Assembly: GCA_039192165.1 (NCBI GenBank) | Contig: JBCCXD010000009.1 | Location: forward strand, 74,051 to 138,050 | Origin: Dinoroseobacter sp039192165 | Lineage (GTDB): Bacteria > Pseudomonadota > Alphaproteobacteria > Rhodobacterales > Rhodobacteraceae | Reading direction: 5' to 3' | Length of the DNA: 64,000 nt | Shown here: in pieces, positions 34,978 through 44,292 of the stretch | Layout of the letters: each line of letters opens with the position of its first letter | Position numbering within the stretch: position 1 is the first letter of the stretch | The notes under the pieces: model-generated | Databases searched by the model: none | Told to the model about the DNA's origin: nothing | What the model saw: the letters and a program-made list of their open reading frames with translations, nothing else | Position numbers and translations under genes: made by a program

Positions 34978-36567
34978 ATGACTGATCTCGTCCCCATGCG
35001 CCGTGCCCTCATTTCCGTGTCCGACAAAACCGGGCTGGTCGATTTCGGTAAGGCGCTCGCGGCGCGGAGCGTGGAGCTTATCTCGACCGGAGGGACGGCA
35101 AAAGCCTTGCGCGACGCGGGCCTTGAGGTGCGGGATGTGTCAGAGCTTACCGAGTTTCCTGAGATGATGGATGGCCGGGTAAAGACGCTGCATCCAAAGG
35201 TGCATGGCGGTCTTCTGGCGCTCCGCGACAATGTTGCCCATGTCTCTGCCATGAACAGGCACGGGATTGAGCCCATCGATTTGCTTGTGGTCAATCTGTA
35301 CCCCTTTGAAGAAACCGCAGCACAAGGCGCTGACTACGCGACCTGCATTGAGAATATCGATATCGGTGGACCCGCAATGATCCGTGCCGCGTCAAAGAAC
35401 CATGGCTTTGTCAGCGTTGTAACCGACATTGCCGACTATGATGCGCTTCTTGCGGAGCTCGACGCTCACGACGGGGCCACGAGCTATCCTTTTCGGCAAC
35501 AGCTTGCTCTGACTGCATATGCACGCACAGCAGCCTATGATGCCGCTGTATCAAGCTGGATGGCAGACGCGCTTGAGGTCGCTGCACCACGCCGCCGGGC
35601 CCTGTCAGGGACGCTTGCGCAAACCTTGCGATATGGCGAGAACCCGCACCAAACGGCAGCGTTTTACCTTGACGGAACGGATCGCCCCGGCGTGGCAACC
35701 GCCACCCAGCTCCAGGGCAAGGCGTTGAGCTACAATAACATCAACGATACCGATGCAGCATTTGAGCTGGTCAGCGAATTTGCCCCGGAAGAGGGGCCAG
35801 CCTGCGCGATTATCAAGCATGCAAACCCCTGTGGCGTCGCGAAGGGCGCGACCCTTTCGGAGGCCTATAACAAGGCTTTTATTTGCGACCAGACGTCTGC
35901 CTTCGGGGGCATAATTGCTTTGAACCAACCGCTCGACGGTCCCACAGCCGCGGAGATTTCGAAGATCTTCACCGAGGTTGTCATCGCGCCGGGGGTCGAC
36001 GACGATGCCTTGAGTATTTTTGCAAAGAAGAAGAACCTCAGGCTTCTGACCACAGACACTGTGGCGGATCCGCAGGCGGCCAGCCTTACAGTGCGACAGG
36101 TCTCCGGCGGGCTTCTGGTGCAGGATAAGGACAACGGCCACGTCGCGACAGGGGACCTGACGGTAGTCACCAAGCGTGCCCCCACTGACACTGAGCTTTC
36201 CGATCTTCTCTTTGCTTGGAAAGTTGCAAAGCATGTGAAGTCAAACGCAATTATTTATGTCAAAAATGGAGCCACTGTTGGGGTTGGAGCGGGTCAGATG
36301 AGCCGGGTCGACAGCGCGCGCATAGCGGCACGCAAATCGTCCGATATGGCCGAAGCCCTTGGTCTCGATGTTCCGCTGATCAGGGGCTCTGTGGTAGCGT
36401 CGGATGCGTTTTTTCCCTTTGCCGACGGGTTGCTGACGGCCGCCGAAGCGGGAGCTACCGCAGTAATTCAGCCCGGCGGATCGATGCGCGACGACGAGGT
36501 TATCGCGGCCGCAGATGCGGCAGGGCTTGCCATGGTTTTCACGGGCATGCGGCATTTCCGGCACTGA
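34978..36567 (+). CDS. purH: Bifunctional AICAR transformylase / IMP cyclohydrolase
   Basis: PurH carries out the last two steps of IMP synthesis. It has 529 residues, the family norm. The N-terminal MGS-like cyclohydrolase domain has ISVSDKTGLVDFGKAL and KTLHPKVHGGLL (about 66-77). The C-terminal transformylase has CAIIKHANPCGVAKG with the catalytic Lys-His. ATG at 34978 is preferred to the TTG two codons earlier. lspA starts 7 nt after the stop. Confidence 0.97.
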   Translation: MTDLVPMRRALISVSDKTGLVDFGKALAARSVELISTGGTAKALRDAGLEVRDVSELTEFPEMMDGRVKTLHPKVHGGLLALRDNVAHVSAMNRHGIEPIDLLVVNLYPFEETAAQGADYATCIENIDIGGPAMIRAASKNHGFVSVVTDIADYDALLAELDAHDGATSYPFRQQLALTAYARTAAYDAAVSSWMADALEVAAPRRRALSGTLAQTLRYGENPHQTAAFYLDGTDRPGVATATQLQGKALSYNNINDTDAAFELVSEFAPEEGPACAIIKHANPCGVAKGATLSEAYNKAFICDQTSAFGGIIALNQPLDGPTAAEISKIFTEVVIAPGVDDDALSIFAKKKNLRLLTTDTVADPQAASLTVRQVSGGLLVQDKDNGHVATGDLTVVTKRAPTDTELSDLLFAWKVAKHVKSNAIIYVKNGATVGVGAGQMSRVDSARIAARKSSDMAEALGLDVPLIRGSVVASDAFFPFADGLLTAAEAGATAVIQPGGSMRDDEVIAAADAAGLAMVFTGMRHFRH

Positions 36568-36574
36568 GCGAAAC

Positions 36575-37045
36575 ATGCGTACGCTTTGGGTGACAGCCAT
36601 AGTAGCCTTCGGGTTAGACCAGCTCTCGAAGTGGTTGGTGGTGCATGTAATGGAGCTGTCCCGCCTTGGTGTCATTGAGGTGTTCCCGCCGTTTCTAACC
36701 TTTCGGATGGGATGGAACCGGGGCATTAATTTCGGTCTCTTCGGCGGCGGGGAAGCCTCGCGCTGGGTGCTTATAGGATTGGCTGTCGCAATTTGCGGGG
36801 TCGTGATTTACTGGACCCGCCGGGAGCGCCGGGATCAGCGTGTGATGGTTGCGACCGGGCTACTCATCGGCGGCGCCTTGGCGAATGTCCTCGACAGGCT
36901 TTTGTATGGGGCAGTTGCCGATTTTCTGAATATGAGCTGCTGCGGCATTCGCAACCCTTACACATTCAACGTTGCCGATATTTCCATCTTTATTGGGGCA
37001 ATTGGTCTTGCGTTCTGGTCCGGACGGACGGCGGAAAGCACGTGA
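36575..37045 (+). CDS. lspA: Signal peptidase II (prolipoprotein)
   Basis: LspA cleaves the signal peptide of lipidated prolipoproteins in the inner membrane. It has 156 residues and four membrane helices. The catalytic aspartates are in NVLDRLLYGAVADF and NVADISIF; the N-terminal FGLDQLSKW and the RGINFGLF stretch are family features. ATG at 36575. It lies directly upstream of a lipoprotein gene (DUF3035) that would be its substrate. Confidence 0.95.
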   Translation: MRTLWVTAIVAFGLDQLSKWLVVHVMELSRLGVIEVFPPFLTFRMGWNRGINFGLFGGGEASRWVLIGLAVAICGVVIYWTRRERRDQRVMVATGLLIGGALANVLDRLLYGAVADFLNMSCCGIRNPYTFNVADISIFIGAIGLAFWSGRTAEST

Positions 37046-37095
37046 CGTGTGGCGGTCAATGGGGTAATCAGGCGCAAAAGACCACGGAGGCAGAC

Positions 37096-37647
37096 ATGCA
37101 ACGACCGTTCATCAGGCGCGCCGCGGGGGTAATAGTCCTTTCGGTGCTTGCAGCCTGCGGTGGGTCCGACTCCGAGACCACATCGACCAATCTCATGAAT
37201 ATCCGGTCCTCGACAAACACGCCGGATGAATTTGGTATTCTTCCGGTCCGGCCGATGGAAATGCCAAGTGATTTCACTCAACTTCCGTCCCCGACACTCG
37301 GCGGGGCCAACAGGACGGACCCGACCCCGCGTGCGGATGCAATTTTGGCGCTTGGCGGACGCCCGGAGCGCGCCCAGCCACAGGGCCAGATTCCAGGATC
37401 AGATGCCGGTCTTGTAAATTATACGTCGCGATTTGGTCGGGAGAACACAGTGCGTGCCGAGCTTGCGGCTGAGGATCTTGAGTTTCGCAGGAGCAATCCG
37501 GGCCGGCCTCTCGAGCGCTGGGCGAACCTGAATACATATTTTGATGCCTACGAGGATGAGTCTCTGGATCGGCATCGTGAGCTGCAACGTGTCCGCAACG
37601 GCGGTGCCCGTAACGTCTCTGCTCCTCCGGACACTTCAGACAACTGA
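37096..37647 (+). CDS. DUF3035 lipoprotein (BamF-like)
   Basis: The 183-residue lipoprotein has lipobox LAAC (lipidated Cys21). The mature part contains TPDEFGILPVRPMEMPSDF, the recognisable DUF3035 core, then LPSPTLGG and a charged C-terminus. The family has been associated with BamF, an alphaproteobacterial subunit of the outer-membrane protein assembly machinery; I recall this link but cannot verify it here. GGAGG stands upstream of ATG 37096. It is downstream of lspA and upstream of two M16 peptidases, an envelope-related cluster. Confidence 0.85.
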   Translation: MQRPFIRRAAGVIVLSVLAACGGSDSETTSTNLMNIRSSTNTPDEFGILPVRPMEMPSDFTQLPSPTLGGANRTDPTPRADAILALGGRPERAQPQGQIPGSDAGLVNYTSRFGRENTVRAELAAEDLEFRRSNPGRPLERWANLNTYFDAYEDESLDRHRELQRVRNGGARNVSAPPDTSDN

Positions 37648-37728
37648 CCTGCTCACATGCGCGTTGGTGGGGTTGAACCGGCGTCTTAAGATCGTACCTT
37701 CTGTCCAAACTCAGGCAGGAGACCCACG

Positions 37729-39072
37729 ATGATGCGTTGGATTGCGGCGGCTTTCGCTCTTTCGGTGTGTGCAGTACCCCTGAAGGCAGATGAAGACGTG
37801 ACCACATTCACGCTTGAAAACGGGCTTGAAATTGTTGTCATCGAAGACCATCGCGCGGCTGCAGTGACGAACATGCTCTGGTACCGGACGGGCGCCGCAG
37901 ACGAGCCCCCCGGGAAGTCCGGGATCGCACACTTCCTGGAGCACCTTCTGTTCAAGGGCACAGAAACTCTGGAACCTGGGGAGTTCTCTGCCATTGTCGA
38001 AGCGAACGGAGGATCGGACAACGCGTTCACCTCCTGGGATTACACAGGGTATTTTCAGCGGGTCGCAGCTGACCGTCTTGAACTTATGATCGAGATGGAA
38101 GCGGACCGGATGTCAAATCTTGTGCTGACCGACGAGGTTGTCTTGCCGGAGCGCGATGTAATCCTGGAGGAACGGAGCCAAAGGATCGACAATTCTGCCG
38201 GCGGAATTTTCGGAGAGCAGAGGCGCGCGGCGCAATATCTCAACCATCCCTACGCGCTCCCAATCATCGGATGGCGGCATGAGATGGAGAACCTGAGCCG
38301 TGAGGACGCGCTCGCGTTCTACGACACTTTCTACTCTCCCAATAACGCAATTCTGATTGTTGCCGGCGATGCTGACCCCGATGAAGTGCTTCAGATGGCC
38401 CAGAGGCATTTCGGTCCTATCCCTGCAAATCCGGATCTGCCAGAACGCATACGTCCGCAGGAGCCTCCTCAGCTTGCCGAGCGTCGGATTTCTTATTCGG
38501 ACGCGCGCGTTGCGCAGCCTTACGTTCTGCGCACCTATCTTGCGCCCGAACGCGACGCCGGGTCTCAGGAAGTGGCGGCTGCACTCACCCTGTTGGCGGA
38601 ACTGCTGGGTGGGTCGAGCGCGACATCCGTTCTTGGCGGGACCCTTGAGTTCGAAGAACAGCGTTCGGTGTATACGGCTGCATTTTACAACGGGTTGTCT
38701 CTCGATGACACGTCCTTTGGGTTTATAAACGTGCCTGCGGCCGGCGTATCGCTGCAAGAGGCTGAAGCTGACCTGGACCGGGTCGTCGCGCAGTTTGTTG
38801 AAGACGGCGTCGATGAGGCCGCGCTTGAGCGGATCAAGATGCAATTGCGCGCGGCGCAGATTTACAGCCGTGACAGTGTGGGCGGTCGCGCGCGGCAATA
38901 CGGCACTGCGCTCACCTCGGGCCTGACGGTGGAGGATGTTCAGGCGTGGCCGGATATTCTTCAGGCTACTACGTCCGAACAGATCATGGCCGCCGCGGAG
39001 ATGGTCTTTGACCGCCGTAAATCGGTCACCGGTTGGCTTATGCGCGAAGGCTCTGAGGAGGTGATGCAATGA
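37729..39072 (+). CDS. M16-family zinc metallopeptidase (catalytic type)
   Basis: The 447-residue secreted peptidase has a signal peptide (residues 1-20, FALSVCAVPLKA). The inverted zinc motif HFLEH is at about 68-72, followed by the distal Glu about 75 residues on (VILEERSQRID). Two M16 halves are present. It overlaps the next gene, a second M16 protein, by ATGA. In this group such pairs form a heterodimer of an active and an inactive subunit in the periplasm. Substrate is unknown. Confidence 0.92.
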   Translation: MMRWIAAAFALSVCAVPLKADEDVTTFTLENGLEIVVIEDHRAAAVTNMLWYRTGAADEPPGKSGIAHFLEHLLFKGTETLEPGEFSAIVEANGGSDNAFTSWDYTGYFQRVAADRLELMIEMEADRMSNLVLTDEVVLPERDVILEERSQRIDNSAGGIFGEQRRAAQYLNHPYALPIIGWRHEMENLSREDALAFYDTFYSPNNAILIVAGDADPDEVLQMAQRHFGPIPANPDLPERIRPQEPPQLAERRISYSDARVAQPYVLRTYLAPERDAGSQEVAAALTLLAELLGGSSATSVLGGTLEFEEQRSVYTAAFYNGLSLDDTSFGFINVPAAGVSLQEAEADLDRVVAQFVEDGVDEAALERIKMQLRAAQIYSRDSVGGRARQYGTALTSGLTVEDVQAWPDILQATTSEQIMAAAEMVFDRRKSVTGWLMREGSEEVMQ

Positions 39073-40379
39073 CGCGGTTTTTTGGTGCGCTTTCGGCGCT
39101 GATCCTGTCGGCCATGCCGGTCTGGGCGATCGTTGATATTCAGGAAGTGAAATCGCCGGGCGGGATCACTGCGTGGCTGGTAGAAGATGACGCAATTCCC
39201 TTTGTGGCCCTTGAAATTAGGTTTCAGGGAGGGGCGGCACTTGATCCCGAGGGCCAGCGCGGCGCGGGTTACTTCATGACAGGCCTTCTGAACGAAGGCG
39301 CGGGAGAATTCGACGCGCGCGCCTATGCGACACGCAGCGAAGAACTCGCCGCAAGTTTCGATTTCGAGATTTTCGACGACTCGATGTCGGTCTCGGCGCG
39401 ATTTTTGACCGAAAATCGGGACGAAGCCGTGGAACACCTGCGGATTGCCTTGCAGGAACCCCGGTTTGACGCGGATGCCATTGAACGCTTGCGAGGGCAG
39501 ATCGTGTCCTTGATCGCATCAGACGAGAAAGACCCCGACAAGATCGCTGCGACAACGTTCGATGCGCTGGCCTTCCCGGGCCATCCTTATGCCACAGCGC
39601 GCGAAGGAACGGCCGAAACGGTTGGCGCCATGACCCGGGAAGATATTGTCGCTGCCCACCAGAACACGTTTGCCCGCGATCGGATTTTTGTAGGTGCGGC
39701 AGGCGACATTACTCCGCAAGAGCTCGGTGCGTTGCTGGATACATTGCTCGGCGGTTTGCCTGAATCGGGAGCGCCACTCCCGTCCGATGCGACCTACGCG
39801 TTGGAGGGTGGCGTGACAGTGGTTCCCTACGCCACGCCTCAATCCGTTGCCCGGTTCGGGCATGAGGGTCTTTCGCGGGATGACGACGATTTTTTTGCGG
39901 CCTTCGTACTTAATCAGATTGTCGGTGGTGGGGGGTTCAACAACCGCTTGATGGAAGAAGTCCGGGTTAAACGCGGGCTCACCTATGGGATTGGCAGTTA
40001 CCTTCTGGCGCTCGACAGTGCTGCACTCTACCTGGGTCAGTTTAGTTCCGACAATTCCAGGATAGCCGAGGCGATAGAGGTCATAAGAACGCAATGGGCA
40101 GATGTTGCGGAGAATGGCGTCACTGCGGAAGAACTGGAGGCAGCCAAGGTTTATTTGACCGGAGCCTATCCGCTTCGCTTCGATGGAAATGGCCGTATCG
40201 CGAGTATCATGGTTGGTATGCAGATGGACGATCTGGGGCTGGACTATATTCCCACCCGCAATGACAAAGTACGAGCGGTAACTGTTGAGGACCTTAAGCG
40301 TGTGGCCAATCGCCTGCTTCGGCCTGAGGATCTGCACTTTGTTGTCGTCGGTCAGCCCGAAGGGTTGGAGACGAACTAA
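39069..40379 (+). CDS. M16-family peptidase, likely non-catalytic partner
   Basis: The 436-residue protein has a signal peptide (MTRFFGALSALILSAMPVWA). Where the active partner has HFLEH this protein has YFMTGLLNEGAG, so the zinc-binding His pair is missing and it is probably non-catalytic. It retains the M16 C-terminal pattern FNNRLMEEVRVKRGLTYGI. The start codon overlaps the stop of the catalytic partner, giving equal expression. This fits the processing-peptidase pattern of one active and one substrate-binding subunit. Confidence 0.92.
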   Translation: MTRFFGALSALILSAMPVWAIVDIQEVKSPGGITAWLVEDDAIPFVALEIRFQGGAALDPEGQRGAGYFMTGLLNEGAGEFDARAYATRSEELAASFDFEIFDDSMSVSARFLTENRDEAVEHLRIALQEPRFDADAIERLRGQIVSLIASDEKDPDKIAATTFDALAFPGHPYATAREGTAETVGAMTREDIVAAHQNTFARDRIFVGAAGDITPQELGALLDTLLGGLPESGAPLPSDATYALEGGVTVVPYATPQSVARFGHEGLSRDDDDFFAAFVLNQIVGGGGFNNRLMEEVRVKRGLTYGIGSYLLALDSAALYLGQFSSDNSRIAEAIEVIRTQWADVAENGVTAEELEAAKVYLTGAYPLRFDGNGRIASIMVGMQMDDLGLDYIPTRNDKVRAVTVEDLKRVANRLLRPEDLHFVVVGQPEGLETN

Positions 40380-40418
40380 CGCTAGGCGACTCGCAGTAGT
40401 CCTGCTAGATAATGGGGT

Positions 40419-42266
40419 ATGCCTGCAGCAAGCCCCAAGATAGAGACTTTTCCACAGGATGTGGTGATACGACAGCTTGACGAGGCGGCGATCAATCGGA
40501 TTGCAGCCGGGGAAGTTGTCGAGCGGCCGGCCTCCGCCGCGAAAGAGCTTATTGAAAACGCACTCGACGCGGGGGCGACACGGATTGAGGTTTGCTACGC
40601 GGACGGCGGAAAGACTCTTTTGCGGGTTACAGACGACGGGATCGGTATTCCGGCAAACCAGCTTCGTTTGGCCTTGTCTCGGCATGCAACCTCGAAGATC
40701 GATGGCTCTGACCTTCTGAATATTCAGTCCTTTGGGTTTCGTGGCGAGGCGCTTCCCTCGCTTGGTGCGGTCGGCCGGCTGACGATCACATCTCGTGCCC
40801 GCGGTGCCCCGGAAGCTGCAGAAATTTCAGTAAAGAGTGGTGCCATCGGGCAAGTCACACCCGCAGCGCTTGGTGTTGGTACAACGGTGGAGCTACGCGA
40901 CCTCTTTTGTGCTACGCCAGCGCGCTTGAAGTTTCTGCGCTCAGACCGCGCTGAGGTGCAAGCTATTGCGGAGACGGTCAAACGTCTTGCGATGGCGGAA
41001 CCCTCGGTCGGTTTTGTGCTGCGCGATCTGTCTGGCACCGGGGCGGCCCGGGAAACGTTCCGCTTCGATCCTGAGACGGGCGACTTGTTCGAAGCTCTTC
41101 ACCGTCGTCTTGCTCAGATACTTGGTAAAGACTTTGCCGAGAATGCCCTGCGCATCGATGCTGAGCGCGAAGGGCTACGCCTGACCGGATACGCAGCGCT
41201 GCCCACGTATTCTCGAGGGGCCGCTGTGGCCCAGTTCCTGTTCGTTAACGGTCGGCCGGTGCGCGACAAGGTTTTGGTCGGCGCCTTGCGTGCCGCCTAC
41301 GCGGATTTCCTGAGCCGAGACCGGTACCCGGCGGCCGTTCTGTTCTTGGAATGTCCGCCGGAGCGTGTCGATGTAAATGTTCACCCCGCAAAAACGGAAG
41401 TTCGGTTCCGCGAGCCCGGACTTGCGCGCGGTTTGGTGATCACGGCTCTGAAGCACGCATTGGCACAGGCGGGCCATCGTGCATCTAGCACCGTTGCCGC
41501 GCAGACGCTCGGGGCCTTTGCGCCCGAGCCCGCGGGCCCTGCGCGGGTGTATCAGATGGACCGGCCCGCCCAAGCCAGCCTGGGCCGGGCTCAGGCGTGG
41601 CAGGCGCCGCCCCTGCCGGACGGGTTTGCGGAAACCCCTTCAGCGCGGGTGGAGCCCGAACCGGCGCAAGCCGAGGATCTTCTGCAAAAGCCACTTGGGG
41701 CCGCGCGCGCGCAGATCCACGAAAACTACATCGTCGCGCAGACCGAGACAGGAATGGTGCTGGTGGACCAGCATGCTGCGCATGAACGTCTGGTCTATGA
41801 GAAACTCAAGCGCCAAACGCAGGAGAATGGCGTGCCAAGCCAGGCTCTTCTGATCCCGGAGACTGTTGATTTTTCAGAGGAGGACTGCGCGCGGCTTCTC
41901 GCGCTATCGGAAGATCTTGGCCGCCTTGGTCTGTCAATTGAGCCATTTGGCCCCGGAACACTTGCCGTCCGCGCGACACCCGCCGTGCTGGGAACTGTCA
42001 AGGCCGACGCGATTCTGAGGGACATTCTGGATGAGCTTGATGACACTGGCGGGTCAGACGTTCTTCAATCGAGGATCGAAGCCATCTTGTCCCGGATGGC
42101 CTGCCACGGATCAGTCCGCTCCGGTCGGCGCATGACTGCGGACGAGATGAACGCGTTGCTGCGGGAAATGGAAGAGACGCCACATTCAGGTCAATGCAAC
42201 CACGGGCGTCCGACCTATGTCGCGCTCGCCCTCGATGACATAGAAAAATTGTTTGGTCGCAAATGA
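40419..42266 (+). CDS. mutL: DNA mismatch repair protein MutL
   Basis: MutL links mismatch recognition by MutS to strand excision. It has 615 residues. The GHKL ATPase motifs are ELIENALDAGA (43-53), DDGIGI and GFRGEALPSL. The C-terminal domain carries DQHAAHERLVYE (about residues 450-461), the DQHA(X)2E(X)4E metal-binding motif of endonuclease-type MutL, and CNHGRP near the end. It should thus nick DNA itself, as in bacteria without MutH. It overlaps rmuC by 4 nt. Confidence 0.96.
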   Translation: MPAASPKIETFPQDVVIRQLDEAAINRIAAGEVVERPASAAKELIENALDAGATRIEVCYADGGKTLLRVTDDGIGIPANQLRLALSRHATSKIDGSDLLNIQSFGFRGEALPSLGAVGRLTITSRARGAPEAAEISVKSGAIGQVTPAALGVGTTVELRDLFCATPARLKFLRSDRAEVQAIAETVKRLAMAEPSVGFVLRDLSGTGAARETFRFDPETGDLFEALHRRLAQILGKDFAENALRIDAEREGLRLTGYAALPTYSRGAAVAQFLFVNGRPVRDKVLVGALRAAYADFLSRDRYPAAVLFLECPPERVDVNVHPAKTEVRFREPGLARGLVITALKHALAQAGHRASSTVAAQTLGAFAPEPAGPARVYQMDRPAQASLGRAQAWQAPPLPDGFAETPSARVEPEPAQAEDLLQKPLGAARAQIHENYIVAQTETGMVLVDQHAAHERLVYEKLKRQTQENGVPSQALLIPETVDFSEEDCARLLALSEDLGRLGLSIEPFGPGTLAVRATPAVLGTVKADAILRDILDELDDTGGSDVLQSRIEAILSRMACHGSVRSGRRMTADEMNALLREMEETPHSGQCNHGRPTYVALALDDIEKLFGRK

Positions 42267-43501
42267 TGGAACCGTTCGGATACTCATTGGACTTGAGCGA
42301 CCCGGTTGTTGTTCTGAGCGGGGTCATTGCAGGTGTCGCTGTGCTTTTGCTCTTCATGGTCACTGCGGTTTGGCGCGCCTCCATCCGCGCGACCCGGACG
42401 ACTGAACCTCTGGTGGCCCAGATCGGCGCGTTGAACTCCGCAGTGCAATCGCTCAACGAGGGTCAGCATGCGATGGGTGGTGGGCTCCGCTCTGTCTCCG
42501 AGGCGCAGGCCAATGCGCAGGTTCAGATGGTCCAGACTATGGAAGCTCGCCTTGCGCATGTTCAGCAACAGATGTCGGATACCCTGCATGCCAACGCGCT
42601 GAAGTCCGCAAATTCTATGTCCGAGATGCAGGCGCGTCTGAACGAGGTGCTGGCGGGCAGTTCCGAAAAGACAGCGAAATCACTCACGCAGTTGCAGGAG
42701 CGATTGGCGACCATCGACAAGGCGCAAACGAATATCGAAAAGCTTTCGGGCGACGTGCTGAGCCTCCAGGACATTCTGTCCAACAAGCAAACCCGGGGCG
42801 CCTTCGGCGAGATTCAGTTGGCCGATATCGTGTCAAAAGCGCTGCCATCGGATGCCTATGCGATGCAGGTGACGCTCAGCAACGGCAAGCGCGCCGATTG
42901 CCTAATTCGCTTGCCCAACCCACCGGGATCAATTGTGATCGACAGCAAATTTCCGCTGGAGGCATACGAGAAGCTTCGCGCCGCGCAGACACAGCCCGAG
43001 GCGCAACTGGCCGCCCGTGAGATGCGCACAGCGGTTCGCGCGCACATCAAGGCCATCTCAGAGAAGTATATCGTGGACGGAGAGACTGCAGACAGTGCCC
43101 TGATGTTTCTGCCGTCTGAAGCTGTCTATGCCGAACTGCATGCGAATTTTCCGGACGTCGTGCGCGAGGGGTTCGCGGCGCGCGTCTGGGTCGTCTCGCC
43201 AACAACCTGCATGGCCACGCTCAACACTATGCGAGCCGTACTCAAGGATGCCCGGATGCGGGAGCAGGCCGGTGCCATTCGCAAGACCCTTGGCCAACTG
43301 CACAGGGATGTGGAGCTGGTCCTAAGTCGGGTCGGGAAGCTCGAAAGCCATTTCAACATGGCGCGCAAGGATATCGACGATATCTCAGTGGCCGCTGAAC
43401 GGGCCGGAAAACGCGCTGTCAAACTCGACAATTTCGACTTCCAGGAACTCGAAGCCGATGTCCGGCAGACATTGCCGGGTCCCGCTACCGCAGCGGAGTG
43501 A
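42263..43501 (+). CDS. rmuC: DNA recombination protein RmuC
   Basis: RmuC is a membrane-anchored, nuclease-fold protein that limits DNA inversions and recombination. It has 412 residues: one N-terminal helix (about 13-35), a long coiled coil (about 45-165) and a restriction-endonuclease-like core with GAFGEIQLADIV and IDSKFPLEAYEKL. The start overlaps mutL (ATGATG). The 3' end overlaps the converging RNase T2 gene by 17 nt. Confidence 0.92.
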   Translation: MMEPFGYSLDLSDPVVVLSGVIAGVAVLLLFMVTAVWRASIRATRTTEPLVAQIGALNSAVQSLNEGQHAMGGGLRSVSEAQANAQVQMVQTMEARLAHVQQQMSDTLHANALKSANSMSEMQARLNEVLAGSSEKTAKSLTQLQERLATIDKAQTNIEKLSGDVLSLQDILSNKQTRGAFGEIQLADIVSKALPSDAYAMQVTLSNGKRADCLIRLPNPPGSIVIDSKFPLEAYEKLRAAQTQPEAQLAAREMRTAVRAHIKAISEKYIVDGETADSALMFLPSEAVYAELHANFPDVVREGFAARVWVVSPTTCMATLNTMRAVLKDARMREQAGAIRKTLGQLHRDVELVLSRVGKLESHFNMARKDIDDISVAAERAGKRAVKLDNFDFQELEADVRQTLPGPATAAE

Positions 43502-44132
43502 AAAGCGCCCGATCCGCCGTACAATCGCGTATCACGTCAGCGCCGCACTCGCGCGGCTCCAGATTTCTGGTCAGACAGATCCGAATTTCCTGAATCTGGT
43601 TTTCCTTGCAGGTCACCGTGAGCATATCGGCGGACAGGTTGGAGTTCGATTTCAGAAAGGCCTCTTCCACTACGTTTGCGGGCAGGCGGATGTCCCGATC
43701 CAGTTTGCGAAACACTTCGGGCCGCGCCACGGACCGATACGCACGTCTTGCGAGTGCATAATAGTCTTCCGACGGCAAACCAGAGCAGCGCCCGTGCTTT
43801 TTCCATTGGTGCCATGCAAGACCCGGCGAGCCATATATGTCGGCCTCGGCAGCCGTATCGCTGCGCGAGGGATTGCGGTGTGCCGTTCGGCAAAAGCTGG
43901 GCCAGCCTCGTTCATATTGCGGCCAGAGACCATGGAGCCCCCATCCTCGTGCGGCCCCTTCCTCGCATTCCGGCGCTCCGCGCGCATCCCCTTCCCGCAG
44001 ACACCAGTTGGGAGACCAACTCAGGGCGAGAACATAGTAGTCAAATACGCCGGCGCGGTGATCTTGCGCTTCGCTGGCCCCGGAAAAGAGAGGCAGAATA
44101 GCCAAGAGACAGGCGGCGAGGCGTTGGCGCAT
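43485..44132 (-). CDS. Secreted RNase T2
   Basis: The 215-residue exported ribonuclease has a signal peptide at residues 1-23 (LAACLLAILPLFSGASEAQ). CAS I is HGLWP (67-71) and CAS II WHQWKKHGRC (107-116), giving the catalytic His67, Lys112 and His113 and the Glu/Gln position occupied by Gln109. Several Cys can form disulphides. In CAS II the residue before W is Gln where many T2 enzymes have Glu (HEWxKHG). ATG at 44132 is set by the signal peptide. It is convergent with rmuC and divergent from trcR. Confidence 0.92.
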   Translation of the reverse strand: MRQRLAACLLAILPLFSGASEAQDHRAGVFDYYVLALSWSPNWCLREGDARGAPECEEGAARGWGLHGLWPQYERGWPSFCRTAHRNPSRSDTAAEADIYGSPGLAWHQWKKHGRCSGLPSEDYYALARRAYRSVARPEVFRKLDRDIRLPANVVEEAFLKSNSNLSADMLTVTCKENQIQEIRICLTRNLEPRECGADVIRDCTADRALFTPLR

Positions 44133-44292
44133 TTCGGTCTTCCCATGACAGCGTTTGATCTCTATATACGCCGCAAGTTCCCCTACAGCGAGAACCCGCA
44201 TCGCTCGCGATGCCGCCGGTTTCCGGCGCTGGGAGAGGCTTGGCTGGGGAGAGCGGTGCATCTGGCCCGCGGGATGTTCAGGAGAGACGAAA

